DNA of 64,000 nucleotides from Mastigamoeba balamuthi. Taxonomy: Eukaryota > Evosea > Mastigamoebida > Mastigamoebidae. Below the pieces are notes generated by a model. The model had not been told where the DNA came from, did no database searches, and was given only the letters and a program-made list of their open reading frames with translations. The stretch covers positions 190,146 through 254,145 of the forward strand of contig CACRSC010000046.1 of assembly GCA_902651635.1 (NCBI GenBank). The letters run 5' to 3'. Shown in pieces: positions 55,401-64,000 of the stretch. Numbering within the stretch: the stretch's first letter is position 1; each line of letters starts with the position of its first letter. Both the position numbers and the translations under genes were made by a program.

Positions 55401-57138
55401 CATGAGCTCGAGTACGGACCGCTTTCCACTGCGAGCGCGCCTCACAGACGCGTGTCTTGCAGAGCCGCTGTCGGACGAGACGGAGCTGAAGCACACGTTC
55501 ATCGATGTGAACGTGCAGAGCAAGCTGAGCACATTCGTAAGCCTGCAGTGCCACCGGCGAATCTCACCGGCCGGCACGTGCCCAGCTCGACCCCGAGGAG
55601 ATACGGCTGATAACGCCGTCCATCGGCGAAGGGAGCTTCGGAACGGTGCCCAGAGGCCACCTCCTGTGGGTCCCTCCCTGGTCGCTCACCTCGTGCGGGA
55701 GCAGGTGTACAAGGGGTCGTACCGAACGCAGGACGTGGCTGTCAAGGTGATGAAGTTCCAGGACATGGGCAGCAGGCGCGCGGAGTTTGAGCACGAGATC
55801 GCCATCATGGAGGGCCTTCGCTGCCCGTTCATCGTGGGGGTACTGCCATTCCCACCCACCACCAACCCAGGGCCACACCGTCTGGCCCGACGCTCTCTGA
55901 GACGCCCCCGCGATAGTTCGTGGGAGCAGTCATGATCCCGGGGAAGCTCTGCCTCGTCACCGAGTACGTGCCCCTGGGCAGCCTGGGAAGCGCCATACGG
56001 AGGGGCAACATGAGCTACGTCTTCAAGCTGAGGGCGTCGTACGACTGCGCCCGAGGAATGAACTACCTGCACAAGTCCCGCATTCTCCACAGGTCTCTCC
56101 TCTCTCGGTGCTCATGGGCGAGGCCTGACCCGGTGTGACCCTGCAGGGACCTGAAGCCCGACAACCTGCTGGTGGCCTCGTTCGAGGTGTCTGCCACGGC
56201 AGTCGTCAAGCTCACGTATGCGCCCCAGCCCTCTGCACGGTTCTCGCATCGCCTCAGCTGCCTCTGTGCTGCGCAGGGACTTTGGCACGACGCGAGAGGT
56301 GGGCGAGGCAGCGCAGCAGAACTTCACAAAGGTGGGCCTGCACGCATTTCTCCGTTGCTCTGACTCTCGCGTCTCCAACGCAGGGCATCGGGACGCCGAT
56401 CTACATGTCAGTCAGCGGTGCCGTGTGCGATACGTCGCTCCTCACAGCACCGCCTCCAGGGCTCCCGAGATACTGGATTGCGACAGCGAGATGAAGTACA
56501 ACTTCCCTGCGGACGTGTACAGGTGCTCGTCACTCTTTCGGAAGTCCTCTCCTCATGCCCGCCTGTCAAAACAGTTTTGCGATTCTGATCTACGAGCTGT
56601 ACACCGAGCAAGAGCCCTACTCCAAGATGAACTTCAAGCATGCGTGGGGTGCGCCTCACCACCGCAGCAGCACCATGTCTCACGCATAGCGACACAGACA
56701 TCTGCAACTTTGTGGTCAACAAGAACGTACGGTTACCTGCTCGCTCCACGTGAACACCGACGAACCCCCGCCCCCCGTTCCCTCCTTTTGCCCTCCTGCA
56801 AAGCGCCTGCCGATTCCCGAAGACTGCCCGCCGGATTTCGCCGAGTTGATCAGCGCATGCTGGGACCACACGCCGGAGAGACGCCCTGGTAGGCCTCCCT
56901 GCAGCCTCAGTCGCCAAGCGGTGGCCACTCACACGGAGCCCGGGCAGATTTCAGCAGGGTGGCAGAGACCCTGGCAAGGATGCTGCAGGGCAAGGTCGAC
57001 CTCGTCTTCTCGTGCGGGTCGCCGCCGATGAGCCCGACGTCCAGGACAGCGCCGAACCTCGGAGAGAGTCTCAAGGCGGCTGCGGGGGACGAGCACCAGC
57101 ACATGACCGCACCAGGCGAGCACGCTGCCATCATGTGA
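52467..57138 (+). CDS. Receptor protein kinase with LamG-like and CGDG Cys-rich ectodomain (apparently active)
   Basis: Exons with confirmed phases: 52467-52917, 53022-53178, 53492-54153, 54218-54319, 54394-54838, 54907-55035, 55074-55263; further small exons run to the TGA at 57138. After a signal peptide (MERRLALAAALLPLALLSA) comes a LamG/concanavalin-like domain (YSISAWVKAYT, WTHVVG, AKLYVDGQLRRT, QVDEVGVWSVVLDEAQVQRL). Cys-rich CGDG repeats follow (AVCGDGAVTGAEQCE, ALCGDGAVQAASGEVCDNG, VCGDGILAGAEACD). A membrane helix (AIAGIAVAGFVLIVAPIAAS) leads to a linker ending SKLSTF-LDPEEI and a TKL-type kinase: GEGSFGTVYKG, DVAVKVMK, ILHRDLKPDN, DFGTTRE, GTPIYMAPEIL. All catalytic motifs are intact, unlike receptors A-E. 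The ectodomain plan resembles Entamoeba-type transmembrane kinases. Intron 2 (313 nt) is expanded by a microsatellite. Confidence 0.85.
53180..53440 (+). repeat. CT/CA-rich microsatellite in LamG kinase intron 2
   Basis: A degenerate pyrimidine-rich run of CTCTCACACTC, CACACA and CTCTGTGTCTC units fills most of the 313-nt intron. A shorter (TC)n tract sits before the acceptor at 54361-54391 in intron 4. Most other introns in the window are under 70 nt. Confidence 0.85.
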
Positions 57139-58310
57139 GGCGGCCCACAACAGGAGCGCCAAACGACTCGCGCACACGACCTGTATCAAACCTCGCGATT
57201 ACCTGTGCCTCAGTGCAATTTGCTGTTCTCCATGGCCCTCTGACGAGGTAGTGGATGCCGCCGACACCAAGGTTGGGCGTTTCATCGACTCGGGTGAACA
57301 GTGGTCCGACATGGCCATCTGGCAGGGAAATGAACAGCAAAGCAGAGCACCACAAAACGCAACAGGCCACAGCCCATCAAATGGTCGGATGAAGGCTGTA
57401 TACGCTGTCTATTTACGCATGCTACTACTGCGACAACAGTTACGACTATGATTCAGAGGTTTTTTCCCTTGAAATGCTCAAAATTACATATAAATGATCG
57501 CATGATTCTGAATAGTGCACAAAAAATTGAAGGAAAATGAGGAGTTTAGATTTTGAAATGAAAAATATCTCGATACAATCTAGATTTTCCGCACATGCGC
57601 GAAAAATTAAGGTTTTTGGGTGTTGAAATGATGAGACAAAATTGAACTCGATTCTATGTAGGTTTAATGCCTGCAGGGGTTAATTTGATTCGAATTTATC
57701 CGACTCGGATCTAATTCCTCATTTTAAATTGCATGAAACAGGTCATGTGACCTCAGGTCCGTGTACTGATATCGGGAGTTTCTGTCAGCATGTGAGTGTC
57801 CCCCGATGCAGGATTTCTAAGCAGAACTGCTTCTTGAGTCAACTCATACTGCAATACTGCAGAGATTCTCGCGAGACAATTGACCGTGAATGGCTTCAGG
57901 CCCCTTGCGGGTCGCCACCCCCGGCACCATTCACACCTTCCCCCCAGGCAGTAGGGCAGGCTGGACTGCACACTGACCACTGCCACCAGGGCCACTGCTG
58001 CCACGTGCCATGCCTCCTCAGTCAGTGCTTCCTGTACAGGTGGGCAACCTGGGCCATTCAATCGCACAATGCCAGAGGAGGAAGTTGATGTGCTGTACAC
58101 GAAAGAGCAACTAATGAGTCTGCAGCAAGAAAGCCTTCAGCAAACAGCAGAGGCACTTCCATTGCAACATCTTTTTCAATTGCCTTCTCCAACGAGCTCC
58201 TGCATGTTGGCCGCGGATAAGTGATTCAACCACAATCCCGAATCCAGTTTGAATATTCTTCAAGTTCACTATTTCTGAGTTTGCGTTCTTCATTGTCCCC
58301 TCAGGTCGAC
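57139..58310. other. Convergent intergenic region with an AT-rich core
   Basis: 1.17 kb between the 3' ends of the LamG kinase (plus) and receptor E (minus). No gene seen. About 57440-57760 is markedly AT-rich compared with the rest of the window. The right end is similar to the 3' flank of receptor D. Confidence 0.6.
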
Positions 58311-61300
58311 TCAAGGTCTAGAGCTTGGGTCGGAGGGGTCCTGAACAAGGGCAAATGTGTTCACAGGTCCCGATCCTACAGCAAAGCTGAGATCGGAGTT
58401 GCCGAAGTCCTGTGGCAAAACAGACATCATCATATCGTCGTCTGTTCCATCCCTGCCATTCGCGGACACCTCCGACAGAATATTGCGCGCTCCTGGCGAG
58501 CTGATGCTCAGGTCGGACGGTACCTCGAACACACCGATGGCCTGTGAACTTGGTGAGCGGAATTGGAAAGCGTTCGCGATTGATTCCGCACAGCAAATGT
58601 CTGGGGCCAATTCCTGAGGATTTGGAACACAGATGGCCTCCTCTCGGGCTCCTTCTGCCAGCAGCGGCTCAGCAGGGTTGCCACCTCCTTGGGCGTCGAC
58701 GGTGGAATATCTGGTACAATCCCCTGATGCGATACGGCCGGGGTCTCTGCCGCTCCCTGAGCCTGTCCCGACGCAGGCGGAGGCGCAGATGTAGACGAAG
58801 ACTTGCTTGAGTCTGTCATGGTTGCGTACAGCTCAGCTGGGAGAAACAGCTCCCACAACACAATTCCAAAGGCTGCAGCAGGTTATGAGGACCAAGAAAG
58901 TACAAAATGCAGGAGAGCGGCGCACCAAACACATCGGTCGCTGTTGTTGCAGGCTTTCCCTCGAGGAGTTCAGGAGCCAGCCAGTTTGAGCGCCTCCTGG
59001 AGTTGCTGGACGATGAGTTCTTCCCCTTGGTGCACCAGAAGTCGCAGATCTTGGTCACCATGCTCCCATCAATCTGTGACGAGTTAACAAATCGATGGAC
59101 TGATCCGCGTGAAGGACATACCATGAGCGATTGACTCGACAGGTTTCCGTGGACAACGGGGGGCTTGGCCGAGTGTAAAAACGCGAGTCCCTTGATTGTG
59201 TCCTGGAAGAGCTGCATCAATAGAAAGAAACGAGAATCAAGAATCTCTCACAAAAGCGATGGCGACCTGGTTGTAGAAGTTCATGTTCTGCTTGTTCTTC
59301 TTCAGATACTCGTGCAGAGACCCGGACGCCATGTACTCTGCACAGAGCTTTGTTCAGATCGTGTCCTGTTACATAGCTGGAGGGCGTTCGCACCGCTGAC
59401 GATGAGCAGGTCCTTGTTGCTCTCGCTGTACCCCAGCATCATCAGCAGGTTGGGGTGGTGCAGGCTGGACGTCAGCATCATCTCGCTCTTGAGCGAACTG
59501 AGGTCCTCCCGCGTGATGTCCGTCTTGTCGATGACGCGGATGGCCACAGGCGTGCCGTGCCAGTCCCCGTTGTGCACTGTCCCGAACTGCCCCTTCCCGA
59601 TGCGCTCCCCGATCTCCAGCTCGCTCCTCTTGATCTTCTTCAGCGTCGCCCTGCCCCTCCGCTGGACGGCAAAGGCCACGAGGATGAGCGAGCACACGAC
59701 CGCGAAGCCGGGGATGGTGGTCGACAGGATCACAGTCCGGTCCGTGTTGTCGGTGGGCGAGGCCACATCGGGGTCGAACTCCATCCCGCATCTTCGGTCA
59801 TCTCCAATCGAGAACGCGATGTAGTTGAACGATAATGATGGGTTCGAGCTCCACTGTGTCACATAGACAGTATCCATGCCCTGGTTGCAGAGCCTCTCGC
59901 CGCTGTCCTGGTCGAGGAAGGGCCCCACTGTCATCACGTTGTCGATCTTGAAGTACTTCTTCGTGTAGATCGTGTTGAGGAACGTTTCTGCAGTCACCTC
60001 GGTCGTGTCTTCCATGTTCTCCAGGACGGCTGAGACGAACTTCCCTACAACGAACCCTTCGAACGGAGTCTGCAGCTGGTAGCTATAGGTCACCCAGCTC
60101 TCGAAGTCCTGGCGCAGGGTGTTCTTGGATGACAGCATCCCGTACAGTGGCGTCACCGACGTGCGGTACACGTTTCCTCCGAAGTAGAACGCCCAGAACA
60201 GAGTCGCATACATGCCTTCGCGGTCGACAGACGACGTCAGAACAATCGGGCAGGAGGAGCACGATGCGTCTATGATCTGAATCAGCGACCACGCATCGCT
60301 CACAGGGGCCACCACGATGAACGTGTGACCGGACTTTGCTGAGAGTAGGACGCTATTCGCCTGATCATCGTTTGTGGTTGTGTTAACGTTGGTGAACGAC
60401 GTGTACTCGAAGGCGATGTTGCTCTTGTTCGTGTCCACACCCAAGAGCTGCAGGAGGGAGGACGTCAGGGCCAAGGGTTTCTCCATGTATACGCACGTTG
60501 CGCTTGCGGCACAGGTCCAGACTGGCTACGAAGTCCTCTCCGACATCGTTGTGTGTTGCTCTGTTCCAAATGAGTGTTATCTTGGAGGCGTTCTTCTGCT
60601 TGATGAGGAACATCGCTGCAGTCCTCGCCTCCTGGTAGTACGACGCGAACAGGTTGACAACGCTTCTGTGCGGAGGTGAGTGACCGGGGGTGCTCTTATG
60701 TCGCGAACCGTTTGAAGGGCCTCCTGAGACTCTGGAGACCCGAGCGGGGCGCAATCAGCGGAAGGAATTGCCCCTTGTCGATGAGCTTCACAGCGGTCTT
60801 CATGTCAATCTCCTTCACTGCAGCAATTGCCACCGCCTATGCTTGGGCGTTAGAACAAGTGGAAGCGGAGGGCCCGCCTAGAGAGTAAGCCTCACCTCTC
60901 TGGACATGATCTTGGGTAGTGCCGAGCTGAAGTCCTGGTTCAGAATGGCCGTGAGCGCCATCCGCCTGTCGCTCTCACCGTTGTGTGATCCAATGGCCGC
61001 CGACAGCCCTGTGAGCCTCTCGGTGGTGTCGGTCGTCGACGAGGGGCTCTGGAACCCGATGAGGGCCCTGTGCGCCGTGCTGTTCCACCCCAGCACTCTG
61101 CACCCGGTGAACTTGAACGACCACGTGCTGAGCGTGGACAGCAGGCCGGTGGTCAGGTCCATTCTGGTCATAAACAGCTCGTGCGCCCCCTGGTTGCACC
61201 AGTCGTCCTCATTCTGCGACGCGGTGTACGAGCCGATGCCGTCTCCGTAGGGCCCCAGCGTGTACGCGTGGAGGCTGAACGTGCGGACGTCGCGGAAGAT

Positions 61301-62534
61301 GGTGTCGAGCAGGTTGGAGCGCGTGAGCGGCCAGCCGTAGAGGTCCAGAGCCCTGTTTGCCGCCAACGTCAGCAGGCGGGCCGACATGAACCCCTCGAGC
61401 GACGCGTGGGTGCGGTTCATCGAACTGCGATACTTGGTCATCGCACTCTTGTATTCGCTGTCGGTTTTGATGAGAAGAGCGAAGGGGGGAAAGCCAAGTA
61501 AGTTGCAGTTCTTACGTGACTATCTCGAACTTGCTGTTCTCGTCCGTCGGGTTCGGGACCACCTGGCTGATGTAGACCTGCGACGACAGCTGCTGTAGCG
61601 TGGCCCACGTGGCCGATGGGAGTGCGGCGTAGAGCTCCTCGGATGTGACCCACGACATCGCCACGAACGTCACGCCGCTCTTCTGCTGCCTGGCCATCTC
61701 CTTCATCAGGGCGCCGCACATCTTCCCCGTGGCGAGCAGCACGATGGCCCTTGGCACACCGTTGGCGTACAGCTGGGTCACTGCCTCCTGGGCCATCGCG
61801 CTCAGATCGGCCTGCGACGTGACGATGGCGTGGCCGTAGGACGACTGCAGCGTCGTCGAGAGGGAGATGAGGGACTTGCGGAGGTACTCGAGCGAGGCCG
61901 TTGCAATAGAAGTCGTGTGGAAGAAGACGCTGGTGTGGTTGAGGACGTCCCAGTCGCCCGACAGCAGCGACACGATCGAGCTGATCTCGTCCCCGCCGCC
62001 AGGCCTCGTGAGGACCACCCCTGTCCTCGTTTTCAGGGTGATCCGGGTAGTGTTCTGGAGGACCGCCGACCGCGTGCGGAGCAGCTCGCTGCTCGTGAGG
62101 CCCCCGACGTACGGCACCGGAACCGAATCGTTCCCCTCGGACGCCACCAGCGTGCTGATGGACTCGCTGGCCGACGACCCCGTGGTGCCGACGATGGCGA
62201 AGGCCGGGGCCATGCCGTTGGCCCCGGAGCAGAGCAGCGTGTTGATGTTCTGCTGCTGGCGAGTGTCGTCGTACTGGTCGTCCAGCGACACCAGCGCGAA
62301 CTTGATCGGCGAGGTCTCGTTGGCGAGGGCGAACGCGGCCTCGATGCCCGCGCGCACGTCGACGCCCAGCTGCGCGTGCTCGCCCGAGAATGGTGCGGAC
62401 TGGCCCACGACGAGCACTGCCTCCCCCGTCTCGTTGTCGAGGTCCACCTCGTACTGTCTCACGCTGCACGCAGACCCGCACGTGACGCGCGCGAACCCGA
62501 GGACGCAGCAAAGCACAGGAAGAATGCGCAGCAT
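58311..62534 (-). CDS. Receptor pseudokinase E
   Basis: Ten exons: 62534-61516, 61457-60896, 60836-60709, 60665-60497, 60447-59394, 59337-59252, 59202-59122, 59073-58926, 58872-58592, 58541-58311, summing to 3759 nt (1252 residues). Signal peptide MLRILPVLCCVLGFARVTCG. It is the closest paralog of D across the whole length, including 3' flank and promoter. PBP-like module one ends GPYGDGIGSYTASQN and WCNQGAHE; the shortened second ends VGPFLDQDSGERLCNQGMD. Membrane helix as in D. The kinase fold has VAIR, HGN and DFW, so is predicted inactive. Intron 2 starts GAG|GTGAGG and contains an in-frame stop, which confirms that it must be spliced. The acceptor of intron 2 could alternatively lie a few bases earlier. 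Confidence 0.88.
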
Positions 62535-63288
62535 CACTGCAGTCGGGCGGTGTTGTGTGTGCCGGCTGCCAACGATTCCAACAGAGTTGTATATTACTAA
62601 AATGCACTGCCGGGGTGAGGCACAGATTTATGCCCCCGAAAAGCAACTCCCGCTGATGTCAGTCCACACTATCTGCCTCTGCCCCACTCACCAAGAGCTG
62701 ATCGTGGCCGACGCGATAGCTGCCGAAGACGCAAGAGCCAAAAGGCCTTGCCCGACCATTGTGCAGTGAATTTGCGTACCCGCAAATTTGGGTGCTTCAA
62801 TTTTACCGAACACGGAGTGAGTAACGCCGCAGAGTTCGATGTTTCGGCCGACGAAAAAAAACTCGATCAATCGCACCGAGATGACACATTGGATTTGCAT
62901 TTGGGCTTCCTTCGGAATATTGAACAGGTCTTCTGTATACGCTCCCCACACCCGCCCCCGTTCGAGTGTGTACCACCCGTAGCCGGATGTAGACCAACAT
63001 ACGGCCGGCCATCTCTAGAGTTGGGGATAGAGGGTTTGACAAAGGACTAAAGAGCGTGCTGTGTGCACTGTTTTTAGTAGCATTGGCTTCCCCCACGTAT
63101 GTGCGTGTCCCTATCACGTTATGACAGATGATGGGCAAGGGAAGTAGAATTCCGGCGAATGATAAGAACCACAATCTTGTCTCCCACTCCCACTCATTCT
63201 CTCTCTCCCCCACCCCGATTACTGATTCAGATCCTCAACTGGCATGGCACCCCCGGTCCGTCCACTGATAGGAACCCTTGCTCGAACA
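62535..63288. other. Intergenic copy of the receptor D - LamG kinase spacer
   Basis: The stretch resembles the D-LamG spacer at 49.3-50.8 kb: TGCACTGCCG(A/G)GG, GAGGCACAGATTT, AATTTGGGTGCT, TCGGCCGA and GAAAA blocks occur in the same order, with more divergence and deletions. It supports a tandem duplication of receptor plus divergent LamG gene. No coding region seen. Confidence 0.6.
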
Positions 63289-63478
63289 TGACGTCACTGC
63301 GGTTATTCCTCCAGATATCGCGAGGGTACAGCATCTTGCGTACACGTGGGCATCGGTGGGGCAACGTTGCGGGGAGCGCGTTCTTGTCACCAGACCAGTT
63401 TGTGTACAACGGTGCCCTAGCCGCCTACTATGGCAGCGTCGTCCTGCTCTGTGGCAGGTACTACTCCGAGGCCTTCCC
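63289..63478 (+). pseudogene. Truncated, internally deleted LamG receptor-kinase 5' fragment
   Basis: It starts with the same TGACGTCA ... GATATCGCGAGG promoter block as the intact gene, lacks the signal-peptide region, then resumes with GTACAGCATCT and the frame WGNVAGSAFLSPDQFVYNGA, LAAYYGSVVLLCGRYYSEAF. The intact gene reads WGNVAGSTFWSTDQFVYNGA. The similarity stops at [10 protein letters not shown], where eIF2alpha sequence begins. Confidence 0.8.
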
Positions 63479-64000
63479 GAGGTCGAGGACCTCGTCGTCG
63501 TCACGGTCAAGAGCAGCTGCTATGCCATCCTCAATGTGCGCCCCTCCCCCCTCCTCCCTCTCACCGCTTCCCCGGCGCTCTCATTTTTTGTTGTGTTTGT
63601 GATACGTTGTGTTTAGTGGTCTGCGTCTTTGGCGGACGACGGCCTTCCTCCCTTCCTTGGCCCTGCACATGAGTACAAAAACAGCGAGGGCACGATCCTG
63701 TCGTCGGAGCTGTCGCGCAGGCGCATCAGGTCAAGCAACAAGCTCATCCGCGTCGGCAAGCAGGAGGTCGTCGTTGTGCTGCGCGTCGACAAGGACAAGG
63801 GTGTGCTCTCCCCTCTCCGACTCTCTCATTTCACCCACTGCCAATTCCACTGCCATCTAACTCTGCCCCGCTCCATTACATTGCGCCCGCTTGCCACCGC
63901 GCAGGATACATAGACCTCTCCAAGCGCCGTGTGTCCCTCAAAGAGATCGAGAAGTGCGAGGAGCGCTACAACAAGTCCAAGGCGGTGCGTGGGGGAAGAG
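63479..64000 (+). CDS. EIF2S1: eIF2alpha-like gene, partial, fused to a LamG fragment (cut by right edge)
   Basis: Exons seen: about 63479-63535 ([19 protein letters not shown]), a second ending at 63800 ([20 protein letters not shown], then [22 protein letters not shown]), and 63907-63984 ([20 protein letters not shown]). The block is diagnostic for the S1 domain of translation initiation factor eIF2alpha, including the Ser in SELSRRR that stress kinases phosphorylate. Introns have GTGCG and GTGTG donors. Oddities: the usual SIAEMGAYVSLLEY motif is replaced by a shorter SSCYAILN segment, and the 5' end is continuous with a LamG fragment in a frame one base off. No eIF2alpha start codon is evident. 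It may be a rearranged or decaying copy. Confidence 0.75.

Noticed and set aside
1-64000. Transposable elements with coding capacity.
   Set aside because: No transposase, integrase or reverse-transcriptase motif was seen in any frame; the duplications present are of host genes.

Overview
This is a nuclear genome window from a GC-rich, intron-dense unicellular eukaryote. Every multi-exon gene shows short spliceosomal introns (35 to about 310 nt, mostly 45-70), and conserved eukaryote-only proteins are present: DOCK GEF, kanadaptin, folylpolyglutamate synthase, Bax inhibitor-1, SET methyltransferase and eIF2alpha. The mix of many receptor-type kinases with Cys-rich CGDG ectodomains, a DOCK protein and a membrane phosphodiesterase suggests a free-living amoebozoan, possibly an archamoeba such as Mastigamoeba. 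That placement is inference.

Layout, left to right. 1-7.4 kb: two minus-strand receptor pseudokinases, A (cut by the left edge) and B. 8.7-9.6 kb: Bax inhibitor-1 (minus). 10.4-12.9 kb: a Q/P-rich transcription factor with an IPT/TIG domain (plus). 13.56 kb: a relic last exon of another receptor. 14.3-18.6 kb: receptor pseudokinase C (plus). 18.8-21.2 kb: a fusion of a TRIP4/ASC-1-type zinc finger to an O-GlcNAcase-like domain (minus). 21.7 kb: a long hairpin. 22.0-32.1 kb: a giant DOCK-family GEF (minus). 32.5-34.3 kb: a secreted protein (minus). 34.4-37.0 kb: a membrane cyclic-nucleotide phosphodiesterase (minus). 37.1-40.2 kb: kanadaptin (plus). 40.3-42.2 kb: FPGS (minus). 42.4-42.9 kb: a small hypothetical gene (minus). 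43.3-44.6 kb: SET methyltransferase (plus). 45.1-49.3 kb: receptor pseudokinase D (minus). 52.5-57.1 kb: an apparently active LamG receptor kinase (plus). 58.3-62.5 kb: receptor pseudokinase E (minus). 63.3-64.0 kb: a LamG-gene fragment running into an eIF2alpha-like gene (plus, cut by the right edge).

The central biology is a five-member receptor family (A-E) with an identical ten-exon plan in the four complete members. Each has a signal peptide, one full type-1 periplasmic-binding-protein-like (ANF-receptor-like) module, a second shortened copy of that module, one membrane helix, and a cytoplasmic kinase fold that has lost the catalytic signatures (VAIR, HGN, DFW). The exon model was checked by arithmetic: exon lengths of B, C, D and E sum to whole codons (1278, 1260, 1259 and 1252 aa). 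D is divergently paired with a LamG receptor kinase that keeps intact VAVK, HRD and DFG motifs. A second D-like unit (E plus a decayed LamG copy) follows in tandem.

Three single Ns (11759, 37652, 50849) look like contig joins. At 37652 and 50849 the flanks are near-duplicates, probably unmerged allelic overlaps. At 11759 deleting the N restores the reading frame.
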